DNA from: Oscillospiraceae bacterium
GTDB lineage: Bacteria; Bacillota; Clostridia; Oscillospirales; CAG-272
Assembly (NCBI GenBank): GCA_015063385.1
Contig: SVUG01000002.1
Span: 144,898-184,141, forward strand
Reading direction: 5' to 3'
DNA length: 39,244 nucleotides
This document shows, in pieces, positions 29,491 through 36,674 of this stretch. The position numbers and the translations under genes were made by a program. Below the pieces are notes generated by a model that saw only the letters and a program-made list of their open reading frames with translations, ran no database searches and was not told where the DNA came from. Position 1 is the stretch's first letter. Every line of letters begins with the position of its first letter.

Positions 29491-31557
29491 TTATCTTTCG
29501 TAATCGATTGCATCTATAAATTTCAGCAAATCTCCGTAGCCGAATGGCAAAATGTCAATGTCAAGCACATCGCACATACTGCCCCAAACACCTGTAAACG
29601 CTATAGTTCCGCCGTTAACGTCACCCTCGACGGTGTATCTGACTGCTGCTATCTCGCCCTGAGATTTGTAAGGAACTGCGCCATAGACCGACCCATCCTT
29701 TTTGTCACTGCTGTTATAGCCAAAGCTGCCGTCAGCTTTTTTGAACTTTGCGACCTTTTTGGTAGTTGCCGTAATCATTTCATAGGCATTTTCCTGAATA
29801 ACAGCGCGCAGGCTTTCAGAGAGCTGTGCATCACCGTTTTTAGCAAGATTTTTGAGCAGAGAATTTGTCGATATCCAAGCGTTATATATAACTGTAATCT
29901 CTCCGGGCATATCCTCGGTGGTAATCATGGAAAGTGAAGCCTCAAGAGCCTTATCCGCCTTATTAAACTTGAGTCCGAGATTTGAATATATTCCCGAAAT
30001 CTTCATAAGTCCGTTTACCGAGTTCTCACTGACAGTTTCTTCCCAAAGTCCATTGTCCTTCTGCGCGTCATTGAGAATTCTCTCAATGGTTCTTATGTAT
30101 CCGTTATCAGCAATTCCGTCACGGTCGGGGTCGGAGAGCTCACCGTTTGAAATGGCCAGATTTTCGCGGTTTTTAATCTGTGCGTTCTGCGAGGAAAGAT
30201 CATTGCCGACGCTATAAGAATCGCTTCCTATATTTGCAGTTTTTTCAAGAAGGTAGCTCTCCCAAGCATCAACAGTCAGAAGATGCTCCGCGCCGGTCCA
30301 TTCATTTGCAGCCAGCACTACCCTTGATGCAGATTGTGCAGTAGACGAGCCGAGAGGCAGAAGCAACGCCGAGCTTGCCTTGCTGCCGGGAGCACCGTAA
30401 ATACCCGACGTGCCGCTTGGCGTGTTCCAATAAGGCCTTGAGCCAAGTCTGGTAAGAATCGTTGCACCCCAACCGCAGTCACGCGAGCGGCGAGAATCAC
30501 CGATGCTCGTGCCCCACTGCGGGTGATAGAAATATCCGTCGGTGGAGGACTGAAGCGCTCTTGCAAAATCAATTATCTGCTGACGCATTTCCTCGGGAAT
30601 TGCCTGTAATAACGTCACCGATTGAAGCATGCCCGACTTCTGCATAAAGGTCAGCACCTGGCTGGTCGATTCAAGGTCGGGACGAAGATAATATTTAGTC
30701 CCCCATGATGACGTGCTGTAATAGTCTCTATCTCTTGCGGAGTTTGAATAATAGAACGCTCCGCCGAGCACGTTGCCCTCAAGGTCGGTTGCATTCTTTT
30801 CATAAAGCGCCGCAAGCCAGAGATAGAAGTCCTCGCCAAACATACCAAGGTGCGCGTCAATAGCCGCAACAACCTCCTCGCCGTACATCTGCAGCACCTT
30901 TTCATACGCCGCGTCTCGCGCTTTCTTTTCTGCCGCAAGAATCATTTCCTTTTTATTGAAGGGCTCAAAATCAATATATCCGTCCTCCAATATGAGCGGA
31001 GCGGTGGACAGGTATCTTTCCATAAAATAGGCTATTGCCTCATTCTGAACCGCAGAGTCGCTCCATACGAGCGCGACGCTCGAGCCGTCTGAATATAAGA
31101 GGCAGCCGTCAAGTTTCTCAATCTCGACACCGTTCGCCTCGTAATCAGCGATAGCCTTTGCAATTTCTGTTTGCAAATGAGCCTTTGCCTTGACAGTAAT
31201 TTCAAGCGTCGTGTCACCGAGAACTATTTTATGCCCGGGATAATTGAAGCTGTCGTCAAGATTCAGTGCAGTTTTGCCTGTAAGCTTCCAAATTGTGCTT
31301 AAAAACGGATTTATATCTATGGTTTTATCTGCTGCGGCTTTGATTATCGCAACCGTAATTCCATCATCGAAAATCAGTCCGGGGACGGTTTCCTCACCTT
31401 CTTCTCCGCCGTCTCCGCCACCGTCGCCAGAGTCGCCAGAGCCTTCATTTGCAGGGGGCTGCGTGCCTTCGAGAGAATCAAGAAACTCTAAAATTTCACA
31501 CGACGCAAGAGAAAGCGCCATAAATACCGTCAGCAAAAGAAGCAGAAGCCTTTTCAT
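29491..31557 (-). CDS. Large lipoprotein, possible alpha/alpha-toroid, unknown function
   Basis: A 688-residue lipoprotein with a lipobox LASC (Cys20) and a Gly/Asp/Glu-rich linker at about 35-58. I do not recognise a named family. The second half has helical repeat features and motifs such as DGYFYHPQWG, RSRDCGWGATIL, DNGLWEETVSENSVNGLMKISGIYSNLG and ADGSFGYNSS, which recall alpha/alpha-toroid enzymes such as polysaccharide lyases or terpene-cyclase-like folds; this is only a fold guess. DPDRDGIAD (about residue 476) is a thrombospondin-type-3-like calcium motif. The start at 31557 is preferred because AAAGGA is about 8 bases away; the ATG at 31563 is too close to it. The gene has its own promoter and terminator and is divergent from a DtxR-type regulator. 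Confidence 0.75.
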   Translation of the reverse strand: MKRLLLLLLTVFMALSLASCEILEFLDSLEGTQPPANEGSGDSGDGGGDGGEEGEETVPGLIFDDGITVAIIKAAADKTIDINPFLSTIWKLTGKTALNLDDSFNYPGHKIVLGDTTLEITVKAKAHLQTEIAKAIADYEANGVEIEKLDGCLLYSDGSSVALVWSDSAVQNEAIAYFMERYLSTAPLILEDGYIDFEPFNKKEMILAAEKKARDAAYEKVLQMYGEEVVAAIDAHLGMFGEDFYLWLAALYEKNATDLEGNVLGGAFYYSNSARDRDYYSTSSWGTKYYLRPDLESTSQVLTFMQKSGMLQSVTLLQAIPEEMRQQIIDFARALQSSTDGYFYHPQWGTSIGDSRRSRDCGWGATILTRLGSRPYWNTPSGTSGIYGAPGSKASSALLLPLGSSTAQSASRVVLAANEWTGAEHLLTVDAWESYLLEKTANIGSDSYSVGNDLSSQNAQIKNRENLAISNGELSDPDRDGIADNGYIRTIERILNDAQKDNGLWEETVSENSVNGLMKISGIYSNLGLKFNKADKALEASLSMITTEDMPGEITVIYNAWISTNSLLKNLAKNGDAQLSESLRAVIQENAYEMITATTKKVAKFKKADGSFGYNSSDKKDGSVYGAVPYKSQGEIAAVRYTVEGDVNGGTIAFTGVWGSMCDVLDIDILPFGYGDLLKFIDAIDYER

Positions 31558-31594
31558 TGCCATATTCCTTTCAGTAAATATATTGCTACATTAA

Positions 31595-31623
31595 ATTATA
31601 TCATACAAAAAAGTCAAATTCAA
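31595..31623 (-). promoter_or_regulatory. Promoter of the large lipoprotein gene
   Basis: TTGAAT (31618-31623) and TATAAT (31595-31600), spacer 17, on the minus strand. Confidence 0.7.
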
Positions 31624-31632
31624 GGCGAATTT
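31616..31632. promoter_or_regulatory. Candidate operator in the divergent promoter region
   Basis: AAATTC-AAGGC-GAATTT is a 6-5-6 inverted repeat overlapping the -35 of the lipoprotein promoter. It lies between this gene and the divergent DtxR-type regulator, so it could be that regulator's binding site. This is inferred from position only. Confidence 0.35.
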
Positions 31633-31665
31633 ACTTTAAGATTTCGACGCTTTTTCAAAAACTTC

Positions 31666-31694
31666 TTGATTTTTTCTTTCGTTTGTGATATGCT
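31666..31694 (+). promoter_or_regulatory. Promoter of the DtxR-type regulator gene
   Basis: TTGATT (31666-31671) and TATGCT (31689-31694), spacer 17. Confidence 0.6.
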
Positions 31695-31727
31695 GAAATA
31701 AAGAAATCAAATCAGAAAGGAGAGGCT

Positions 31728-32090
31728 ATGAATTTACAGGAATCGGGTGAGATGTATCTTGAAACGATACTTATTCTCACCGAGAAAAATCCGCACGTCC
31801 GTTCGATTGACGTTTGCGAGTATATGGGCTTCTCCAAGCCAAGCGTCAGCCGAGCTATCGGTCTTCTGAAAAACGGCGGATACGTCATTGTTGACAAAGA
31901 CGGCTATCTCTCCCTCACGCAGCTTGGCTCAGAGGTGGCACACAAAATGTACGACCGCCATAAGATGCTTACCGATTTTCTGGTATCTCTCGGAGTTTCG
32001 GAGCAGACAGCGAGCGAGGACGCTTGCCGAATTGAGCATCATATCAGTGACGAGTCGTTTGATGCAATTAAAGCATCTATGAAAAAATAG
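31728..32090 (+). CDS. DtxR/MntR-family metal-dependent regulator
   Basis: A 120-residue repressor-type protein. The N-terminal winged helix (about 1-65) has ESGEMYLETILIL, then the recognition-helix segment MGFSKPSVSRAIGLLKNGGYV. The second half is the short dimerisation and metal-binding domain, with HKMLTDFLVSLGV and ASEDACRIEHHISDE, where the Glu, Asp, Cys and His residues are the usual metal ligands. The C-terminal SH3-like domain of DtxR is missing, as in MntR. Mn2+ or Fe2+ is the likely co-repressor. AAAGGAG precedes the ATG. It is divergent from the large lipoprotein gene; no metal transporter is adjacent, although a ZIP gene lies at 220-1002. Confidence 0.9.
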   Translation: MNLQESGEMYLETILILTEKNPHVRSIDVCEYMGFSKPSVSRAIGLLKNGGYVIVDKDGYLSLTQLGSEVAHKMYDRHKMLTDFLVSLGVSEQTASEDACRIEHHISDESFDAIKASMKK

Positions 32091-32102
32091 ATTAAAAAAA
32101 GG

Positions 32103-32145
32103 CGCGTTTTGCAAAGTTTTGTTGTCATAACGCGGCTTTTTGTTT
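32103..32145 (+). terminator. Probable terminator of the DtxR-type regulator gene
   Basis: CGCGTT (32103-32108) pairs with AACGCG (32129-32134) over a long loop, followed by a T-rich run. The stem is short, so the call is moderate. Confidence 0.5.
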
Positions 32146-32256
32146 TTTCGCTAGAAAAAGCGCCATACTTTTACCCATTTATTTTTCGTTTTTGATTCTC
32201 ATATCCTAAAGCTTATTTGCTATTATAAACTTTTTTATTTTTTTTGTTTAAATCAC

Positions 32257-32285
32257 TTTACAAACGCGCAAAATTTTGCTATAAT
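32257..32285 (+). promoter_or_regulatory. Promoter of the CofE-family gene
   Basis: TTTACA (32257-32262) and TATAAT (32280-32285), spacer 17. Confidence 0.7.
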
Positions 32286-32325
32286 AATTAAGTGATTTTC
32301 AATTCAACAAAAGGAGTTGTTGTTT

Positions 32326-33519
32326 ATGAGCCGTATGGTCGGCACTATTTCAAGAGGTGTAAGAGCACCTATAATCCGCAGCGGAGATGACCTTTCCCTC
32401 ATCGTCACTGACTCTATTATAGAGGCTGCAAAGGAAGAGGGCTATGAGGTTCGCGACCGTGACGTAATAGCTATGACAGAGGCAATAGTTGCCAGAGCGC
32501 AGGGTAATTATGCCAGCGTCGACGACATTGCGGCTGACATAAGAGCGAAATTTCCTGCGGGCGAGATTGGCGTTATTTTCCCTATCCTCAGCCGCAACCG
32601 CTTTGCAATCTGCCTTAAGGGTATTGCAAGAGGTGTAAAAAAGGTAGTTCTTATGCTTTCCTACCCCTCAGACGAGGTGGGCAACCATCTTGTGAGCCTT
32701 GATATGCTCGACGAGGCAGGAATCAACCCCTACAGCGACGTCCTTGACCTTAAAAAGTACCGCGAGCTTTTTGGCTACGAGAAGCACCGCTTCACAGGTA
32801 TAGATTACGTAGAGTATTATGAGAGCATCATTCGCCAAGAGGGTGCGGAATGCGAGATTGTCTTTGCAAACGACGCCCGCGCGGTGCTTGATTACACCAA
32901 ATACGTGCTTAACTGTGACATTCATACCCGTGCGCGCACCAAGCGCATACTTAAGGCGGCAGGCGCTATAGCGGTATACGGACTTGACGAAATTCTTACC
33001 GAATCGGTGAACGGCTCGGGTTATAACGAGAATTACGGTCTGCTCGGCTCAAACAAGGCGACCGAGGACAAGATTAAGCTCTTCCCCCGCGATGCTCAGG
33101 CACTCGTTGAGGATATTCAGAAGAAGATTTTTGATGCGACGGGCAAGCACGTTGAGGTTATGGTATACGGTGACGGCGCGTTCAAGGACCCTATCGGAAA
33201 AATCTGGGAGCTTGCAGACCCTGTAGTTTCACCTGCTTACACCGCAGGACTTGAGGGCACGCCCAACGAGCTTAAGCTCAAGTACCTTGCTGACAACGAT
33301 TTTGCTTCTCTTTCGGGCGATGCGCTTAAGGAGGCCATCAAGGGCGAAATTGAGAAAAAGGACTCCGACCTTGTCGGAAATATGGCGTCCGAGGGTACTA
33401 CTCCCCGCCGCCTGACCGACCTTATCGGCTCGCTTTGCGACCTTACCTCAGGCTCGGGTGACAAGGGTACTCCCATCGTGCATATTCAGGGATATTTCGA
33501 CAACTATACGACCGAATAA
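32326..33519 (+). CDS. CofE-family ligase (F420-0:L-glutamate ligase-like)
   Basis: A 397-residue protein of the CofE/FbiB-N family (PF01996). In F420 producers this family adds glutamate to the cofactor precursor using GTP and divalent metal. Recognisable blocks are [12 protein letters not shown] near the start, [17 protein letters not shown] (about 45-60), and [28 protein letters not shown] (about 285-310). It is longer than archaeal CofE (about 250 residues). No other F420 gene is nearby, and Clostridia mostly lack F420, so this branch may use another acceptor for amino-acid ligation; the substrate is unknown. The ATG at 32326 has AAAGGAG about 9 bases upstream. It is a single-gene unit with its own promoter and terminator. 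Confidence 0.85.
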   Translation: MSRMVGTISRGVRAPIIRSGDDLSLIVTDSIIEAAKEEGYEVRDRDVIAMTEAIVARAQGNYASVDDIAADIRAKFPAGEIGVIFPILSRNRFAICLKGIARGVKKVVLMLSYPSDEVGNHLVSLDMLDEAGINPYSDVLDLKKYRELFGYEKHRFTGIDYVEYYESIIRQEGAECEIVFANDARAVLDYTKYVLNCDIHTRARTKRILKAAGAIAVYGLDEILTESVNGSGYNENYGLLGSNKATEDKIKLFPRDAQALVEDIQKKIFDATGKHVEVMVYGDGAFKDPIGKIWELADPVVSPAYTAGLEGTPNELKLKYLADNDFASLSGDALKEAIKGEIEKKDSDLVGNMASEGTTPRRLTDLIGSLCDLTSGSGDKGTPIVHIQGYFDNYTTE

Positions 33520-33525
33520 TATAAA

Positions 33526-33551
33526 AAAGGACAGGATTTCTCCTGTCCTTT
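33526..33551 (+). terminator. Bidirectional intrinsic terminator
   Basis: An 11-base-pair stem (AAAGGACAGGA / TCCTGTCCTTT, TTTC loop) with T-rich sequence on both strands lies between the converging CofE-family gene (plus) and the small lipoprotein gene (minus), and can serve both. Confidence 0.9.
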
Positions 33552-33558
33552 AATTTTT

Positions 33559-34218
33559 TTACTTAATAGGATAACCTTTTGCGGAATATACCTCGTTAAG
33601 ACCGTCAAGTGCTTCGTTGAGAAGCTCTATCATATCGTTTATGAATATCTTTTCGCAACCGTTAACCTTGCCGTTGTTTTTGATGGTAAATTCGCTTATA
33701 TCGAAGGTCGCATCGCTTTCAAGAAGCTCTCCGTTCTGGTAATAATCGTTCATATCGAAGACGAATTCCTTATCCTCGTCGATAACCTCGAAGCCGAGTG
33801 CCCAGCTGAATTCATTTTTGGCAAAATCCCATACTCTGTAGTCGTATCCCTCGTACATAGTGAGTGTGAGGGTATTCTCCTTGGCATCCCAGACTATCTT
33901 CACTCTGAAATTGGCAAGCGACTGATTCTCCACAACCTCAACACAGCTTGCATAGAATGAAACGGAATTCTTGTAATTAACGTTATCCGCCCACGCCTTA
34001 ACGGTCTTGTGGTTGATATTATCGTTGTAGGCTACGTCGGGATTCGTAGCATAGTTGTAGCAATCAGCCTCGTCAGAGTAAACACTATAAGCGATAGTTC
34101 CCTCTTTAGCCATTGCGTGCATTATCTTGTGCATGTTGGTGTCACCGCCCGGACCGCAGGAAACGAGCGATGCACAAATCAAAGCGACCGCGAGTAATAA
34201 AGAAATAATTCTTTTCAT
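33559..34218 (-). CDS. Small lipoprotein, unknown function
   Basis: A 219-residue lipoprotein with a clear signal and lipobox LVSC (Cys21). The mature part is acidic and rich in Asn, Asp, Tyr and Phe, with predicted beta-strands (NFRVKIVWDAKENTLTLTMYEG) and no motif that I recognise. It probably folds into a single extracytoplasmic domain at the membrane surface. The ATG at 34218 has GGAG about 8 bases upstream. A strong promoter overlaps the end of the neighbouring SLOG-like gene, and the terminator is shared with the CofE-family gene. Confidence 0.75.
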   Translation of the reverse strand: MKRIISLLLAVALICASLVSCGPGGDTNMHKIMHAMAKEGTIAYSVYSDEADCYNYATNPDVAYNDNINHKTVKAWADNVNYKNSVSFYASCVEVVENQSLANFRVKIVWDAKENTLTLTMYEGYDYRVWDFAKNEFSWALGFEVIDEDKEFVFDMNDYYQNGELLESDATFDISEFTIKNNGKVNGCEKIFINDMIELLNEALDGLNEVYSAKGYPIK

Positions 34219-34266
34219 ATTTTTCTCCAAAATTATGTATTGCAGATAAATATATCTACTGTCTTT

Positions 34267-34295
34267 AGTATATCACCGCAAGCGTCACAAGTCAA
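34267..34295 (-). promoter_or_regulatory. Promoter of the small lipoprotein gene
   Basis: TTGACT (34290-34295) and TATACT (34267-34272), spacer 17, on the minus strand. It overlaps the stop codon of the SLOG-like gene. Confidence 0.75.
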
Positions 34296-34755
34296 TATTC
34301 CGCAGCATATTAATTTCAGCGAGATTATAAATTTTCTTTCCCTTTTTCTCTGCGTATTTTACGGCGTCGTAAGCGCCGCCTCGTCGGTGAACGTAAGCAA
34401 TAACGATATCCGCACACTCCGCCATATATCTGTTGCGATATGTTATCGCAACTCGCTTTGGCTTGTCCTCTATTTCGGGATAAATTATAGTATCAAAGCG
34501 AGTTTTTTGGTATTCAAGGTGATTTTTTTGATATTCAAGCGTCATATACGGTGTGACGAAAGCGAGAGAAACTCCGCCGTGAGTCTCTTTGAATTTTTTC
34601 GAGCATCTATACGCAAAATTGTCAAACGCGCCGTATTCACCGAGAAGCATCTCAACCCGAGAATTACCAACCAATCTTTCAAGCAGTTCAAGCATTATAG
34701 GCTCGTATTTTTTGCTCTCTGAAAAATTTGAATGTCCAAAAAAGGTGATTTTCAT
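34285..34755 (-). CDS. SLOG-fold (DUF1273-like) putative nucleotide-binding protein
   Basis: A 156-residue protein with the look of the SLOG/DUF1273 group, Rossmann-like proteins thought to bind nucleotide-derived ligands and often found in mobile or conflict-related loci. Visible features are the N-terminal strand ITFFGHSNF, GEYGAFDNFA (a glycine-rich loop), LAFVTPYM, the IIYPEIEDKPKRVAI block, NRYMAECADIVIAYV and GGAYDAVKYAEKKGKKIYNLAE. The ATG at 34755 has GGAG 7 bases upstream; upstream in-frame sequence lacks a start signal. A consensus promoter lies directly upstream and is flanked by repeats that may bind the divergent ribbon-helix-helix protein. The ligand is unknown. Confidence 0.78.
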   Translation of the reverse strand: MKITFFGHSNFSESKKYEPIMLELLERLVGNSRVEMLLGEYGAFDNFAYRCSKKFKETHGGVSLAFVTPYMTLEYQKNHLEYQKTRFDTIIYPEIEDKPKRVAITYRNRYMAECADIVIAYVHRRGGAYDAVKYAEKKGKKIYNLAEINMLRNIDL

Positions 34756-34780
34756 ATAAACTCCAAATGCCGTTTTTTCG

Positions 34781-34809
34781 ATTCTATCACACCGTCGCTT
34801 TGTTGTCAA
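34781..34809 (-). promoter_or_regulatory. Promoter of the SLOG-like gene
   Basis: TTGACA (34804-34809) and TAGAAT (34781-34786), spacer 17, on the minus strand. The -35 abuts the first AGTGTA repeat, so a bound regulator could block it. Confidence 0.75.
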
Positions 34810-34875
34810 GTGTAAATTGCACTTGTATTTATATGTGCAAATATTGAGTGTATTAAATCTCCTGTTTCTAGTGTA
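34809..34875. promoter_or_regulatory. Repeated AGTGTA boxes and inverted repeat between divergent genes
   Basis: AGTGTA occurs three times in the same orientation (34809-34814, 34847-34852, 34870-34875). Between the first two lies an inverted repeat TTGCAC (34817-34822) ... GTGCAA (34835-34840). The cluster occupies the divergent region of the SLOG-like and ribbon-helix-helix genes. Ribbon-helix-helix proteins typically bind short tandem repeats, so autoregulation is a reasonable inference. Confidence 0.45.
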
Positions 34876-34901
34876 AAATATACTCATAAGGAGATGTGTA
34901 T

Positions 34902-35090
34902 ATGTTTAGAATTAAAAAGACCGAACACACTAATAAAACTTTTAGGCTTCCTGTTGAACTCGTAGAAAAAATGGAGATTTTAGCTCAAAACAAGGGCGTT
35001 TCACTCAATAATCTCGTTATACAATGCTGTGAATATGCGCTTGAAAATATTGATAGCACGAGTGACGAAAATGAAATTTACAAAAAATAA
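34902..35090 (+). CDS. Ribbon-helix-helix (Arc-type) small DNA-binding protein
   Basis: A 62-residue protein with a ribbon-helix-helix pattern: the beta-strand NKTFRLP (about 11-17), helix ELVEKMEILAQNKG, the turn GVSLNN and a second helix NLVIQCCEYALENI. Such proteins bind DNA as dimers and often repress their own operon. AAGGAG is about 8 bases upstream of the ATG at 34902; a GTG two codons earlier is the alternative. It is divergent from the SLOG-like gene with repeated sites between them, and followed by a terminator. No toxin gene is adjacent in its own transcript. Confidence 0.8.
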   Translation: MFRIKKTEHTNKTFRLPVELVEKMEILAQNKGVSLNNLVIQCCEYALENIDSTSDENEIYKK

Positions 35091-35112
35091 AGGCTGTTTT
35101 TACACAGCCTTT
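35089..35112 (+). terminator. Bidirectional terminator between RHH and Nudix genes
   Basis: AAAGGCTGT pairs with ACAGCCTTT (loop TTTTAC), with T-rich or A-rich flanks on both sides. It serves the plus-strand RHH gene and the minus-strand Nudix gene ending at 35118. Confidence 0.85.
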
Positions 35113-35117
35113 ATTTT

Positions 35118-35663
35118 TTATCTGTTTTTTAAAATTTCGGAGGCCTTGAGGACGGCTATCTGCGTTTTGCCGTCGGGAATTTCTCCGCGCATAACCATTT
35201 CTTTAAGCTCGGATAGCGGAATATACTCGACGTCGAGGAATTCGTCCTCGTCAAGCTCGCGCTCGCCAAAGGTCAAGTCCTCGGCAAGATAGAGGTGTAT
35301 AACCTCGCTGACAAGGGCGGGGGACGCCACAAGCTCACCGAGATAGGTCATTTTTCCTGCCAGAGCGCCCGTTTCCTCACGAAGCTCGCGCGCGGCGGCT
35401 TCAAGTGGAATTTCGTCAGCAGAATCGAGCTTGCCTGCCGGTATTTCAAGCATAACCGCACCGTGTGCGTACCTGTACTGACGCTCCATAATCACTCTGC
35501 CGTCCGGGAGCACGGGTATGACCGCCACCGCACCGTTGTGCAGACATATCTCACGCGTCGCCTCCTTGCCGTTCGGAAGCTCTATGGTATCACAGACAAC
35601 GTGGAGAACCTTGCCGTCAAATATTTCCTTTCTGGAAACAAACTTTTCTTCAAGATGGTTCAT
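35118..35663 (-). CDS. Nudix hydrolase, ADP-ribose pyrophosphatase type
   Basis: A 181-residue Nudix protein resembling ADP-ribose pyrophosphatases (NudF), which split ADP-ribose into AMP and ribose 5-phosphate using Mg2+. The N-terminal FVSRKEIFDGKVLHVVCDTIELPNGK block and RQYRYAHGAVMLEIPAGKLD are typical, and the Nudix box is GKLDSADEIPLEAAARELREETGAL (positions about 96-120). Between the Gly and the catalytic Glu it seems one residue longer than the usual G-x5-E spacing, otherwise the REL-EE-G core is intact. GGAG precedes the ATG. It lies 15 bases after the EamA gene and is probably cotranscribed with it. Confidence 0.9.
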   Translation of the reverse strand: MNHLEEKFVSRKEIFDGKVLHVVCDTIELPNGKEATREICLHNGAVAVIPVLPDGRVIMERQYRYAHGAVMLEIPAGKLDSADEIPLEAAARELREETGALAGKMTYLGELVASPALVSEVIHLYLAEDLTFGERELDEDEFLDVEYIPLSELKEMVMRGEIPDGKTQIAVLKASEILKNR

Positions 35664-35678
35664 TTTTACTCCAAAATG

Positions 35679-36623
35679 TTAAGTTTTATTTTCATTTTTG
35701 CCTTTTTTAATCTTTAGAGCCGCGCCGATATCCCTAAAATCAAGTTGTGAAAGGATTACTGCCACAAATACTACGGCACAGCCAAAATATTCTCTTGCCA
35801 ACATTCGCTCACCGAGAAACAGTGCCGCACCGATTACTCCAAAGACGGATTCCAATGATAGAAGAATCGAGGCTACAGTGGGGTCGCAGTCCTTCTGACC
35901 GACTATCTGCAAGGTGTAGGCAATACCGCTTGAGCCTATTGCGAGATAGAGTATCGCGGGAAGACGCTCGGCAATCAGGTGTGTGTTCAGAGGCATCTCG
36001 AAAATGAGTGCAAGCACGGCATTGACGAGGAATGCAACCGCAAACTGCACAAGCGACATTCGCACGCCGTCACACGAGGGAGAAAAATAGTCTATTGCTA
36101 TTATATGCGCGGCAAATATCAGGGCGCAGATAAGCACGAGAAGGTCGGAGGTGACGAGGGAGAAGCCCTGCTTAATGCAGAGGAAATAGAAGCCAACGAC
36201 GGCAATAGGTACGCTGATATAGACGTTAAGTGGCGGACGCTTGCCAAAAAGGAGTGAAGCCAGCGGCACGATAACGACGTACAGCGCGGTGATAAACGCC
36301 GCCTTGCCTGCGTCCGTTCCCTCGCCAAGTCCCGTCTGCTGAAAGGCAGAGGCTACCGCCAAGATAATGCCTGCAACGCTGCCTCCGATAAGCTCGATTT
36401 TCGTGAGGTCTGGGCGCTTTTTGTCCGTCAGTATTTTTCTTCCGTTTTTCGTGAATTTATCAAGCGCGGGTATCAGTGCAGCCAAAAACGCGACAGCTAT
36501 TACGCTTCTTATCGCACCGAGGGTAAAGGGTGGCACGTCTGATGCCGCCTTCTGCGCCGAAAAGGCAAAGCCCCAGAGCATCGTTGCGATTATAAATAAT
36601 ATGGGGGATAGATATTTTTTCAT
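35679..36623 (-). CDS. EamA/DMT-family transporter
   Basis: A 314-residue membrane protein of the drug/metabolite transporter superfamily with two EamA repeats and ten predicted helices. Typical features are the start LFIIATMLWGFAFSAQK, FQQTGLGEGTDAGKAAFITALYVVIVPL ending the first repeat, and the second-repeat block YLAIGSSGIAYTLQIVGQKDCDPTVASILLSLESVFGVIGAALFLGE. Substrates of this family include metabolites, amino acids and nucleotide sugars; this one cannot be predicted. The ribosome binding site is weak (ACGGACT). It follows trkH by 51 bases without a clear terminator on this strand. Confidence 0.88.
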   Translation of the reverse strand: MKKYLSPILFIIATMLWGFAFSAQKAASDVPPFTLGAIRSVIAVAFLAALIPALDKFTKNGRKILTDKKRPDLTKIELIGGSVAGIILAVASAFQQTGLGEGTDAGKAAFITALYVVIVPLASLLFGKRPPLNVYISVPIAVVGFYFLCIKQGFSLVTSDLLVLICALIFAAHIIAIDYFSPSCDGVRMSLVQFAVAFLVNAVLALIFEMPLNTHLIAERLPAILYLAIGSSGIAYTLQIVGQKDCDPTVASILLSLESVFGVIGAALFLGERMLAREYFGCAVVFVAVILSQLDFRDIGAALKIKKGKNENKT

Positions 36624-36636
36624 TAGTCCGTATTTA

Positions 36637-36665
36637 ACCCGAGCGTCACGGTATGCCGCCCGGGT
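36637..36665. other. Hairpin between trkH and the EamA gene
   Basis: ACCCGAGCG (36637-36645) and CGCCCGGGT (36657-36665) pair over nine positions (one wobble on the minus strand). A T-run follows only on the plus strand, where no gene ends, so it is not a convincing terminator for trkH. It may affect mRNA processing. Confidence 0.4.
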
Positions 36666-36674
36666 GTTTTTTAT

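Noticed and set aside
34285..35090. Classical toxin-antitoxin pair
   Set aside because: The two genes are divergent and not in one transcript, and the SLOG-like protein is not a known toxin family; not enough support.
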